The translations under genes and the position numbers were made by a program. Positions 18,888 through 26,888 of a DNA stretch of 64,000 bases are shown here, piece by piece. Source of the DNA: Bacteroidia bacterium. GTDB lineage: Bacteria; Bacteroidota; Bacteroidia; J057. Positions within the stretch are counted from its first letter, which is position 1; the number at the start of each line of letters is the position of its first letter. The stretch lies in assembly GCA_019695295.1 (NCBI GenBank), contig JAIBAH010000015.1, positions 1 through 64,000 on the forward strand. The letters are read 5' to 3'. The notes beneath the pieces are model-generated. The model made no database searches. It saw nothing but the letters and a program-made list of their open reading frames with translations, and was not told the origin of the DNA.

Positions 18888-20690
18888 TTAGACCTTTACT
18901 TTTTCATTCAAAGGATTGGCGGCAAACTGAATCTGTGAAAGCTGATAGTATTTACCCTGCTGCTCCAGCAAAGACTGATGCGTGCCACTTTCTATGATTT
19001 CTCCCTTTTCGAGTACGATGATTTTATCTGCTTTCTGAATAGTGGACAAACGGTGGGCAATGATAAAACACGTTCTTCCGGCCATGATTGTATCTATTGC
19101 ACGCTGAATCACCTGCTCTGATTCCGTATCAATGTTTGCCGTAGCTTCATCGAGAATCAAAATCATCGGGTTGTATATCCATACCCTTGCAAAGGAAATC
19201 AACTGCCGCTGCCCGAGAGAAAGGGTTGCGCCTCTCTCCTGTACAATATAATCATATTTTCCGGGAAGCTGCTGAATGAATCCATCCGCCCCTACATGTC
19301 TTGCGGCTTCTTCTACCTTACGGAGGGGAATATCCGGATTATTGAGCGTGATATTTTCAGCAACCGTACCTGAAAACAAAAATACATCCTGCAAAACCAC
19401 ACCCATCAGTTTCCTTAAATCCGGAAGAGAATATTGGCGGATATCCTTTCCATTCAGGAGAATTTCTCCTTTCTGGATTTCATAGAACCGGCCTAATAAA
19501 CTAATGATTGTTGATTTTCCGGACCCTGTCGCCCCCACAAAAGCGACTTTTTCTCCCTGAGTTACCTTAAAACTCACCCCTTTTAAAATCCAGTCCGGCT
19601 CATTGTACGCAAACCAAACCGATTTGAATTCAATCGTAAATAATTCATTATCCAGTATTTCAGGCTTATCCGTTCCGGTTTGGGGAATATACTCATCCGT
19701 ATCTATCAGTTTAAACACCCTTTCTGCACTCACCATGCCAAGCTGAAGCGTATTAATCTGATCGGCGAGCATACGAATCGGACGAAAAAACATCTGAATG
19801 AGGGAAATAAAAGCGACAACCTCCCCAAATAACATTTTTTCTTTTATTACACTTCCGGCTCCGTACCACACAATTAAGGCGAGTGCAAGAGAAATAATCA
19901 ACTCAATGACCGGAAAAAAAATACTATAATACAAAACCGAATCTACATTGGCTTTCAGTAACTTATTGTTGATATCATTAAATCTTTTCAGTTCTGTTTT
20001 CTCACGGTTAAACACCTGAACGATGCTCATTCCTGTAATATGCTCCTGAAGAAAACTATTCATCGCTGCGACTTCTTTCCTTACGCTTTGAAAGGAGGAT
20101 TTGATTTTTTTCTGAAAAATACGGGTAGAAACAATCATCAGCGGTACAGTAAGGCACACGACAAGGGTAAGCTCCCAATTCAGGTATAGCATAATCCCAA
20201 AAATCACAATCAACTGTAGTAAATCTCCTGCGATTTTCACAAATCCGGAAGTAAACACCTCATTGATAGATTCTACATCGCTGATAGTACGGGTTTGTAA
20301 TTGTCCTATCGGGGTTTTATCATAAAATGCTGAGCGAAGATGAAGGATATGCCTGAAAACCTGATTGCGCATATCCCGGATAATACTTTGTCCCAGCCAA
20401 TTGGTAAGAATGGTATTGGTATAGGCAAGAATCGTTTCAAAAATCAGTATCAGAAAAGTCAGAAAAACAAACAACCGAACCCCTTTGATATCCAGTCTTA
20501 CGACAAAATTATCAATGATGTACTGATACATTATCGGGCGCACGGGAGCAACCAGAGCTGTAAGAATTGTAAAAAAAACGCCCAGAAAAAACCATTTTCT
20601 ATAAGGCCGGGTGTAGGAAAAAAGCCGGGCAAAAGCCTTTTTGTCAAAAATATTACCTGCTTTTTTATCAGCTTCAGGGGTTGCTTGCAT
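18888..20690 (-). CDS. ABC exporter half-transporter (degenerate signature)
   Basis: 600-residue MsbA/LmrA-like half-transporter: six membrane helices (about 30-330) and a nucleotide-binding domain with Walker A GATGSGKST, Q-loop VLQDVF, Walker B ILILDEATANID with the catalytic Glu, and H-loop IAHRLS. The signature is LSLGQRQL instead of LSGGQ, the form seen in TM288-type subunits of heterodimeric exporters. Together with the gene at 1959-3755, which has the matching degenerate Walker B and an intact signature, it could make one catalytic and one degenerate site. It is followed at 4 nt by the DCC gene. Likely exports lipid or hydrophobic compounds, but the substrate is unknown. Confidence 0.93.
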   Translation of the reverse strand: MQATPEADKKAGNIFDKKAFARLFSYTRPYRKWFFLGVFFTILTALVAPVRPIMYQYIIDNFVVRLDIKGVRLFVFLTFLILIFETILAYTNTILTNWLGQSIIRDMRNQVFRHILHLRSAFYDKTPIGQLQTRTISDVESINEVFTSGFVKIAGDLLQLIVIFGIMLYLNWELTLVVCLTVPLMIVSTRIFQKKIKSSFQSVRKEVAAMNSFLQEHITGMSIVQVFNREKTELKRFNDINNKLLKANVDSVLYYSIFFPVIELIISLALALIVWYGAGSVIKEKMLFGEVVAFISLIQMFFRPIRMLADQINTLQLGMVSAERVFKLIDTDEYIPQTGTDKPEILDNELFTIEFKSVWFAYNEPDWILKGVSFKVTQGEKVAFVGATGSGKSTIISLLGRFYEIQKGEILLNGKDIRQYSLPDLRKLMGVVLQDVFLFSGTVAENITLNNPDIPLRKVEEAARHVGADGFIQQLPGKYDYIVQERGATLSLGQRQLISFARVWIYNPMILILDEATANIDTESEQVIQRAIDTIMAGRTCFIIAHRLSTIQKADKIIVLEKGEIIESGTHQSLLEQQGKYYQLSQIQFAANPLNEKVKV

Positions 20691-20832
20691 GTACTTTTCT
20701 AAGTGATATTATCCCTTTTAACGAAATAAGAAAAGAATATGTTTAAACATTAAAGAAAATTTACGGGAATATCTTTTTTTCGAAACCAATTTCCCCACAA
20801 AACGTTCTATCCAGAATAAAAAATTGAATATC

Positions 20833-21285
20833 ATGACAACGAAAAAATCAATATTAGTAAGCCTTCTTCTGCCCCTGTTTTGCCTGATTTTCCTGGATAT
20901 AAAAGCACAAACCTGTGAAATTCAGTTAGAAATCACAAATTTCAGAAATAATAAAGGTACCGCCAATATTGTAGTCTTTGACTCTCCGGAAGGATATTAT
21001 GATGACAGGAGCAAATCGTTTACCTTCAAAGCAATTCCTATCAGGAACCAGAAAGCGACTTTTACGTGTACCGGACTGACTCCGGGCAAAGGATATGCAT
21101 TCGTAGTACTGCATGATGAAAACGGCGATGCCAAAATGAATACCAATATGCTGGGAATGCCCGCAGAAGGATTTGGAGTGTCCCGGAATGCGGTAGGGGC
21201 TTTCTGGCAGATTAAACCCTTCAGCGAAGCCTGTATCATCCCTCAGAAAGCAAAGGAAACCGCCACGATGAAGATTATCTATTGA
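20833..21285 (+). CDS. Exported DUF2141 protein
   Basis: 150 residues with a clear signal peptide (SILVSLLLPLFCLIFL, cleavage near IKAQ). The mature part has the DUF2141 pattern: FRNNKGTANIVVFDSPEGY near the start and FVVLHDENGDAKMNTNMLG-type segment in the middle, ending in an Ig-like beta sheet. The family is exported in many Proteobacteria and Bacteroidota and has no established role. Start: ATG 20833 rather than the in-frame TTG at 20824. Confidence 0.88.
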   Translation: MTTKKSILVSLLLPLFCLIFLDIKAQTCEIQLEITNFRNNKGTANIVVFDSPEGYYDDRSKSFTFKAIPIRNQKATFTCTGLTPGKGYAFVVLHDENGDAKMNTNMLGMPAEGFGVSRNAVGAFWQIKPFSEACIIPQKAKETATMKIIY

Positions 21286-21295
21286 AAAACAGGTA

Positions 21296-21703
21296 TCATA
21301 CAAAACAATTATCCAGTTGGCGGATAATCTCAAATGCACAATCCAGATACACTCTGCTACTCTCCCCGAAAGGGTCCTCTACATTCAGCGCGATAATCTC
21401 AGCACCTGATTTGGCTGCATTCTTAAGGTCAGCCACTACACTGAAATCGACTGCCACCAGAATATCAAATTTTTTAACATCCACATCGTTCAGATTTCTT
21501 GAAACAAATCCGGAAGTATTGATGAAAAAATGGGTAGCCAGAACTTCAGAAGCATTGAGTGCCATTTCTCCCCCGGTTTTAGCATAGATTCCGGCACTTT
21601 CAAAATGATACTGACCGGGATCAAAACGTCTTCTTGCCAAATATTCCGCCATCGGGCTTCGGCAGGTATTCCCTAAACAGACAAAAAGTACTTTCTTTTT
21701 CAT
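21296..21703 (-). CDS. Low-molecular-weight protein tyrosine phosphatase
   Basis: 135-residue LMW-PTP fold protein. The P-loop VCLGNTCRSP matches CX5R-S with nucleophile Cys and catalytic Arg, and the general-acid Asp is in VEDPFG near the C-terminus. It would dephosphorylate phosphotyrosine or arsenate-like substrates in the cytoplasm; no arsenic genes or tyrosine kinase flank it. Its stop is 10 nt from that of the convergent DUF2141 gene. A minus-strand -7-like TATTTTTG at 21719-21712 lies just upstream. Confidence 0.88.
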   Translation of the reverse strand: MKKKVLFVCLGNTCRSPMAEYLARRRFDPGQYHFESAGIYAKTGGEMALNASEVLATHFFINTSGFVSRNLNDVDVKKFDILVAVDFSVVADLKNAAKSGAEIIALNVEDPFGESSRVYLDCAFEIIRQLDNCFV

Positions 21704-21720
21704 ATTGATGACAAAAATAT

Positions 21721-21751
21721 AAAAACTCCGTCCTTTCGGAACGGAGTTTTT
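21721..21751. terminator. Terminator after rplY
   Basis: An 11-bp perfect stem (21721-21731 with 21741-21751) with a 9-nt loop and T-runs on both sides. It lies downstream of rplY read leftward. Confidence 0.85.
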
Positions 21752-21792
21752 AATTTTTTTTAAAATTTTGGAGGTATTGTAAAAGAAAAAAA

Positions 21793-22368
21793 TTATTTTC
21801 CTTTCATTGCACTTCTCAAGCTTCTTGGGATTTCGACGCTCGCAACCGCTGAGGTAGGAGGAGAAGTAACCTCAATTTCATCAAATACTACGTCTTTGAT
21901 AAGGATAGTACCGCCCAAATCAAGAGAGGAGATATTGACTTCAACTTCAGAAGGAAGCTTATCTACAAAACCTTTCACTTTAATTTTTCTTAACTTCAGC
22001 ATTAATTTCCCCCCTTTTGTTACCCCTACAGCATTGCCGGTAAGTTTAACGGGTAAAGAAACTTCCACTTTTCTGTCATTGGATACCTGAATAAACTCGA
22101 CATGGAGTACCTTGTCGGTAACGGGATGGAAATCCGCATGCTTGGTCACAACCTGAGCGATTTGTCCGTCAATATTTAAATTGATCAGATACGTTTCAGG
22201 AGTGTTAAGGATGCGTTTAATGTCCTTGGTGGAAATTTTTACGGGAGTAGCTACGCTGTTGAAATACACAACGCAGGGAACCGTATCGCTTTTGCGGATG
22301 GCTTTACTACCCGTTTTCCCCAATTCTGCATCATTTCTTCTGTTTGCTTGAATCTCAATAGTTTTCAT
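21793..22368 (-). CDS. rplY: 50S ribosomal protein L25 (general stress protein Ctc form)
   Basis: 191 residues, the long Ctc-type L25 with two domains: the N-terminal 5S-rRNA-binding domain (about 1-95; NRRNDAELGKTGSKAIRK, LINLNIDG, HADFHPVTDKVLHVEF) and a C-terminal beta domain (about 100-180; VEVSLPVKLTGNAVGVTKGG). It binds 5S rRNA in the large subunit. It follows prs by 14 nt, a frequent gene pair, and is closed by the terminator at 21721-21751. Confidence 0.95.
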   Translation of the reverse strand: MKTIEIQANRRNDAELGKTGSKAIRKSDTVPCVVYFNSVATPVKISTKDIKRILNTPETYLINLNIDGQIAQVVTKHADFHPVTDKVLHVEFIQVSNDRKVEVSLPVKLTGNAVGVTKGGKLMLKLRKIKVKGFVDKLPSEVEVNISSLDLGGTILIKDVVFDEIEVTSPPTSAVASVEIPRSLRSAMKGK

Positions 22369-22382
22369 TTCGTTGTGATATA

Positions 22383-23315
22383 TTAAATAAATAATGAACT
22401 GACTGATTCCAGATTATGGATTTTAAAGATGGCCTGAGCGAGCAAAGTAGCAACGGTCAGTACCTTAATTTTTTCAGCGGGCTGTTTAATCGGAATAGTA
22501 TCCGTAACTACAAGTTCCTCTAATTTGGATTTGGCAATCGTTTCGTATGCTGAGCCGGAAAGTACAGCATGTGTACAAACTGCTCTTACTGAAATTGCAC
22601 CTTCGTCGAGCAAAACCTCTGCGGCCTTGGTCAAGGTACCGGCTGTATCCACAAGGTCATCCACCAAAACAACATTTTTTCCCTGTACATTTCCGATTAC
22701 CTTCATAGAAGAAACCACATTGGCTTTTTCTCTGTGTTTATCAATCACGGCGAGGTCAGCGGAGTCCAGAAATCTTGCATACTTTCTCGCTCTGGGTGAG
22801 CCCCCCATATCCGGAGAAGCGATACACAGATTATCTAATTTAAGGCTTTTTAAGTAGGGGATAAAAATACTTGACGCGTCAAGGTGGTCCAGCGGGATAT
22901 CAAAAAATCCCTGAATCTGACCTGCGTGCAAATCCATGGTAACCACCCGGTCGGCACCGGAAGCCGTAAGAATATTGGCGATGAGTTTTGCGCCCAAAGA
23001 AACCCTTGATGCTACCTTTCTGTCCTGGCGGGCATATCCAAAGTAAGGAGTTACGACAATAACCTGGTTGGCAGAAGCGCGTTTTGCGGCATCAATCATC
23101 AGGAGAAGTTCTATGATATTGTCCCCGGGAGTAAATGTGGATTGTACTATAAAAACATTGCAGCCCCTGACTGATTCGTCAAATGAGGGCTGCATTTCTC
23201 CGTCGCTGAACCGATGGATAGTAGATTTACCCAAAGGCATGCCATAATGACTCGCTATTTTTTTTGCCAAATATTGCGAAGATGTTCCTGAAAAAATTTT
23301 TACCTGCGTATTCAT
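22383..23315 (-). CDS. prs: Ribose-phosphate pyrophosphokinase
   Basis: Makes PRPP from ribose 5-phosphate and ATP for nucleotide, His and Trp synthesis. 310 residues, full length. Visible: KIFSGTSSQYLAKKIA start, RFSDGE, catalytic flexible loop after TPYFGYARQDRK, and the PRPP-binding signature VVLVDDLVDTAGTL. It lies between tRNA-Gln and rplY on the same strand, 14 nt from rplY; no promoter is obvious between the tRNA and prs, so all three probably start from the promoter at 23438-23468. Confidence 0.96.
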   Translation of the reverse strand: MNTQVKIFSGTSSQYLAKKIASHYGMPLGKSTIHRFSDGEMQPSFDESVRGCNVFIVQSTFTPGDNIIELLLMIDAAKRASANQVIVVTPYFGYARQDRKVASRVSLGAKLIANILTASGADRVVTMDLHAGQIQGFFDIPLDHLDASSIFIPYLKSLKLDNLCIASPDMGGSPRARKYARFLDSADLAVIDKHREKANVVSSMKVIGNVQGKNVVLVDDLVDTAGTLTKAAEVLLDEGAISVRAVCTHAVLSGSAYETIAKSKLEELVVTDTIPIKQPAEKIKVLTVATLLAQAIFKIHNLESVSSLFI

Positions 23316-23329
23316 TTGGCGATTATTTG

Positions 23330-23400
23330 TTGGTCTATAAGGACTCGAACCTTAAATGACTGAACCAAAATCAGTAGTGTTACCATTACACCATAGACCA
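23330..23400 (-). tRNA. tRNA-Gln (anticodon TTG)
   Basis: On the minus strand the acceptor stem TGGTCTA pairs fully with TAGACCA. The anticodon arm is CTGA-TTTTGGT-TCAG, giving anticodon TTG, and the T-loop is GGTTCGAGTCC. Discriminator base A at 23330; the CCA end is not encoded. Length 71 nt. Confidence 0.95.
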
Positions 23401-23437
23401 ATTTCTGTTTTCCTTTATCTTTTTCTGAAAGACGCTG

Positions 23438-23468
23438 CAAAGGTATAGCTTTTTTTAAAATCAGCAAA
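23438..23468 (-). promoter_or_regulatory. Bacteroidota-type promoter for tRNA-Gln/prs/rplY
   Basis: On the minus strand TTTG (23468-23465), 19 nt, then TACCTTTG (23445-23438). The start point would fall about 30 nt before the tRNA. Confidence 0.75.
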
Positions 23469-23579
23469 ATTTTTCTTAACTTTTTTTTAACTTTTTTAAA
23501 AAAAATTTCCGGATTCGATTTTTGATTTATTCCTGCCTTTCCTCAGGGAAACCCTAACCCATTAGTATTTCCCTGACAA

Positions 23580-24092
23580 TCAGGTCATATAGAGATAAGG
23601 TTTCCAGTCTTCGGTAATATTTCCCGAAAAATTACTGAGAAACATTACAAAGCTGGGACGGAAAGGAATCTGACGAAGTGGCATTTCTGCTTCTTCCGGG
23701 GTTCTGTTTCCCTTTTTGGAGTTGCAGGTCTGACAGGCGGTAGCCAGATTTTCCCATGAGTCTTTGCCTCCCATGGCTTTGGGTACTACGTGGTCTATCG
23801 TCAGGTTTTTATGACTATTGCAATAGAGGCAGCGGTTATTATCTCTTCTGAAAATATTCAGGCGAGTAAGCTGCACTTTTTTATAGGGCATGGAAATAAA
23901 TCTGCGCAAACGGATAATGGACGGGTAGCAGTAGCTACTCGTTGGGGTTCTCAGGCGTAAGGAAGGATGCTCTTTCAGTAATTCTGCTTTATTAAGGTAA
24001 ACCAATACAAACGCTCTTTCCGCTGAACAAATCCCGATAGCCTGATAATCCTGATTTAACACAAGTACTTTACTTCTGCTTAAAGGACCCAT
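23580..24092 (-). CDS. HNH endonuclease family protein
   Basis: 170-residue cytoplasmic protein. The C-terminal half is an HNH domain of about residues 75-130: zinc-binding CxxC (CLYCNS), the HH/DH core TIDHVVPKAMGG, ENLATACQTCNSKKGN with the second CxxC and N. The N-terminal half (VLVLNQDYQAIGICSAERAFVLV) is shared by a widely conserved bacterial group whose physiological target is unknown; these are not obvious restriction or mobile enzymes. The start codon overlaps the stop of the peptidase gene, so the two genes are translationally coupled. Confidence 0.9.
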   Translation of the reverse strand: MGPLSRSKVLVLNQDYQAIGICSAERAFVLVYLNKAELLKEHPSLRLRTPTSSYCYPSIIRLRRFISMPYKKVQLTRLNIFRRDNNRCLYCNSHKNLTIDHVVPKAMGGKDSWENLATACQTCNSKKGNRTPEEAEMPLRQIPFRPSFVMFLSNFSGNITEDWKPYLYMT

Positions 24093-24874
24093 TAGAAATA
24101 TCTTTTTATCAAAACGATAGAATGGCTATGTTTTTGATACTCATACGAGTAAATTCCGTTTTTGTTTAAGTTTTCTATTTTTACTTTTCCGGAGCAATGA
24201 ATTATATCATCAGGAGAAAGCAAAAAGCCAACATGCGTAATTTTATCCGGCTTTTCGGGTTTACTAAAAAAAGCCAGATCTCCGGCCCGTCGCTCTTCAA
24301 AGGCTACTTCTGTACCTTCTTTTGCCTGTTGTGACGCGTCTCTCATTATTAAAATCCCATGCATTCTGAAAAGCATTTGGGTGAAGCCGGAACAGTCCAT
24401 CCCGAAAGAAGATTTTCCTCCCCATAAATAAGGAGTATTCAAAAATTTTCTGGCAGTCACATGGAGCAGTTCAACCGGTAAAACCCTGAAGGTACCATTG
24501 TTTCTCAATTGCCATTTCCGGCCGCTGATTTCTATCATTTTTCCGATTTCGTTCTCGTCCCTGTTAAAAACCGGAATCCGGGAGCCTAATGGCAAAAACA
24601 TCAAAGAGCCATTTTCCAGTTCCAGACAGGTATCATAAGAATGTACATACTGCCAGCTTCTGATAGAAAACACTTCCTCTTCACTGATTGGGATTACCAT
24701 GTATGAGGTCACCCAGCCCTTGTATCCGTCTTCTACATTCCGTACATAATACCAGTTTTCTTTTTCTTCCAGCAATTCTGCGATATCTCCAAAGAGCAGT
24801 TGCGTAACCATTTCAGATGCCTCAGAGGCTTCTTTTCTTACAGGAATTACGGATTCTGAGCCAAAAATATACAT
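24092..24874 (-). CDS. NlpC/P60 (C40) cell-wall peptidase with SH3 domains
   Basis: 260 residues. Two SH3b-like domains (about 1-60, with VRNVEDGYKGWVTSYMV, and 65-115) precede the NlpC/P60 domain with catalytic Cys in GMDCSGFTQ, His in ITHVGFLL and a third polar residue near IHCSGKV. It would cleave gamma-D-Glu to diamino-acid bonds in stem peptides. No signal peptide is evident at the N-terminus, so it may act on recycled muropeptides in the cytoplasm, or the start may be misjudged. Overlaps the HNH gene by one base. Confidence 0.9.
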   Translation of the reverse strand: MYIFGSESVIPVRKEASEASEMVTQLLFGDIAELLEEKENWYYVRNVEDGYKGWVTSYMVIPISEEEVFSIRSWQYVHSYDTCLELENGSLMFLPLGSRIPVFNRDENEIGKMIEISGRKWQLRNNGTFRVLPVELLHVTARKFLNTPYLWGGKSSFGMDCSGFTQMLFRMHGILIMRDASQQAKEGTEVAFEERRAGDLAFFSKPEKPDKITHVGFLLSPDDIIHCSGKVKIENLNKNGIYSYEYQKHSHSIVLIKRYF

Positions 24875-24943
24875 ATCTATAAACTAAAGGATTTTGAAAT
24901 TATCCGCTTTAAAATGAGGTTTGCTGCTTGCAAAGTGCAATTC

Positions 24944-25636
24944 TCAGGCTTCATTCATGAGTTTGTCCACCACAGCTACCACTCCTGTCGTTGCTTTTTC
25001 TGTAATGAATGAAAGATTCCTACGGGAATGCACTCCCGGTTTATTGGGGTCTATGATATAAATCGTTGCATTCTTAGGGGCAAAATCTATCAGGCCGGCG
25101 GCTGGATAAACCACCATGGAAGTGCCGATAATCAGTACAATGTCTGCGTCCTGAATTAAATCATAAGCCTGTGATATCAGCGGAACCTCCTCCCCGAACC
25201 ATACAATATGCGGCCTGAGCTGAGCACCGTCTCCGGCTTTATCTCCGGGATTAATGTCTCCGTCAATCTCATATATCAGGCCGGTATCCTTTTCACTTCT
25301 TGCTTTTTTTAGTTCTCCGTGTAAATGAATAATACGGGAAGAGCCGGCCCGCTCATGTAAATCATCTACATTTTGGGTAACGATATACACCTCATATTTT
25401 TCTTCCAGTTTTTTCAGGGCAAAATGTGCAGCATTCGGTTCCACTTCTTTGAGCTGAGCCCTTCGCTGATTGTAAAATTTCAGGACCAGCTCCGGATTTT
25501 TTTTCCACCCCAAAGGAGAAGCAACCTCCTGAATATCGTGATTTTCCCATAATCCATTGGCATCCCTGAAAGTAGAAATACCGCTTTCCTGACTTATTCC
25601 TGCCCCGGTCAGTACTATCACTTTTTTCTTATTCAT
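24944..25636 (-). CDS. cobB: NAD-dependent protein deacylase (class III sirtuin)
   Basis: 230-residue sirtuin. NAD-binding TGAGISQESGISTFR, QNVDDLHERAGS and catalytic His in HLHGEL are present. The Tyr and Arg of class III sirtuins are in FYNQRRAQ (YxxR), which suggests desuccinylase/demalonylase activity rather than only deacetylation. The Cys-rich zinc module is absent, as in several short bacterial members. It removes acyl groups from lysines using NAD+. Not clearly in an operon: 69 bp separate it from the peptidase gene downstream. Confidence 0.9.
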   Translation of the reverse strand: MNKKKVIVLTGAGISQESGISTFRDANGLWENHDIQEVASPLGWKKNPELVLKFYNQRRAQLKEVEPNAAHFALKKLEEKYEVYIVTQNVDDLHERAGSSRIIHLHGELKKARSEKDTGLIYEIDGDINPGDKAGDGAQLRPHIVWFGEEVPLISQAYDLIQDADIVLIIGTSMVVYPAAGLIDFAPKNATIYIIDPNKPGVHSRRNLSFITEKATTGVVAVVDKLMNEA

Positions 25637-25728
25637 AAAAATATTAATCCCTTTTAGTACCTGTAATGTATCCCTTTTGCTTCTGTTTTTTATGTGCTTT
25701 TATTTATAATGTATCACACGCAAAAAAA

Positions 25729-26559
25729 TCACAAATGTTCCTTAATCCATGTTTTTATCATATCCAGCACCTGAGCTTTTTCCGGCTCATTATGGGATTC
25801 ATGAAAAAAGCCCTGAAAGGATTTCCATGTGACATCCCCTTTTACCATAAATCCAAATTCTTTGCTTGCTTCGTAATTGGTTAGGCGGTCTTCGGTTCCG
25901 TGAAAAATCAGTAAAGGATATTTGAAATTTTCGGCATTGTCGAGCGCGAACTGCCCTGCAAGATGACAGCCTAAAAACATGGAAGCAGATATTTTATCGT
26001 GCACAAGCGGGTCATTTTCATATTTTTTTACTACTTCCGGATCGCGGGAGATAGCTTTAGTATCCAGTTTGGTACGCTGAGAAAAAGACGGGAAAATTTT
26101 TATCATCATTTTGGCAAGGAAAATATCTACCTTTGAAGGCTGAAAGGCAAGCCGGAGCCAGGGCGCTGAGGCGATTACGCCTTTTATATCCGGAGACCTT
26201 CTCAATGCAAAATTCAGTACTACATTGCCCCCCATACTATGTCCGTACAAAAATACCGGCACTCCGGAGAAAGAAGCTTTAGTCTCTTCCAGGGCCATTC
26301 CCACATCATTCAGCAAGGCGTCATAGGAGGGAGAATGTCCCTTTTTGCCCCCTGATTTTCCGTGCCCGCGATGATCAAAGCTGAATACACCAATCTGATT
26401 TTTACAAAGATACTCTGCTACATGTTCATAGCGGGAAGAGTGCTCTCCCATTCCGTGAATCAGGCATACCGCAGCAATAGCCGGACCTTCCGGTTTCCAG
26501 CTTTGTCCAAATATCTCTACTCCGTCTTTGGAATTCCAGGTAAAAGTGCTGTGCATCAT
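25729..26559 (-). CDS. Alpha/beta hydrolase, monoacylglycerol lipase-like
   Basis: 276 residues with the lysophospholipase/monoglyceride lipase pattern: oxyanion region LIHGMGEHSSRYEHVA, DHRGHGKSGG, nucleophile elbow YGHSMGGN, acid in FHGTEDRLTN and His in FFHESHNE. No signal peptide, so cytoplasmic. It would hydrolyse monoacylglycerol or a lysophospholipid. There are two adjacent ATG codons at the start; the upstream one is given. No operon partner is evident. Confidence 0.88.
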   Translation of the reverse strand: MMHSTFTWNSKDGVEIFGQSWKPEGPAIAAVCLIHGMGEHSSRYEHVAEYLCKNQIGVFSFDHRGHGKSGGKKGHSPSYDALLNDVGMALEETKASFSGVPVFLYGHSMGGNVVLNFALRRSPDIKGVIASAPWLRLAFQPSKVDIFLAKMMIKIFPSFSQRTKLDTKAISRDPEVVKKYENDPLVHDKISASMFLGCHLAGQFALDNAENFKYPLLIFHGTEDRLTNYEASKEFGFMVKGDVTWKSFQGFFHESHNEPEKAQVLDMIKTWIKEHL

Positions 26560-26888
26560 ATTATTGATTATTTATTAATTTATTTAATATTTGTGCGTAA
26601 ATATAGTTGATTTTGTTTAAAATACCACTTTTTAACGATTTTTTTATCTATTTATCCGGTAAAAAAAACCAAATTCAGTTACCGGAACGGGGCCAAAAAA
26701 ATTATAGTTAAAAACCTGAAAATAAAACACTTAATCCCAATCTATAGTCGGTAGTCCTTCAATAATAAACAGTGTTTTCCATTTACCAAACCCGTTTTTT
26801 TTTCCATCCACCCCTCAAAAAATACCCTGACCTTTGTACCATCAAAATTTATCAATCACTAAGTATCATCAAATAATTAATCAAAAAA
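26560..26888. other. Divergent intergenic region
   Basis: AT-rich. A near-consensus -7 element GACCTTTG at 26829-26836 points toward the RecQ-like gene, without a clear -33. No helicase remnant is readable in either strand upstream of that gene. Confidence 0.4.
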
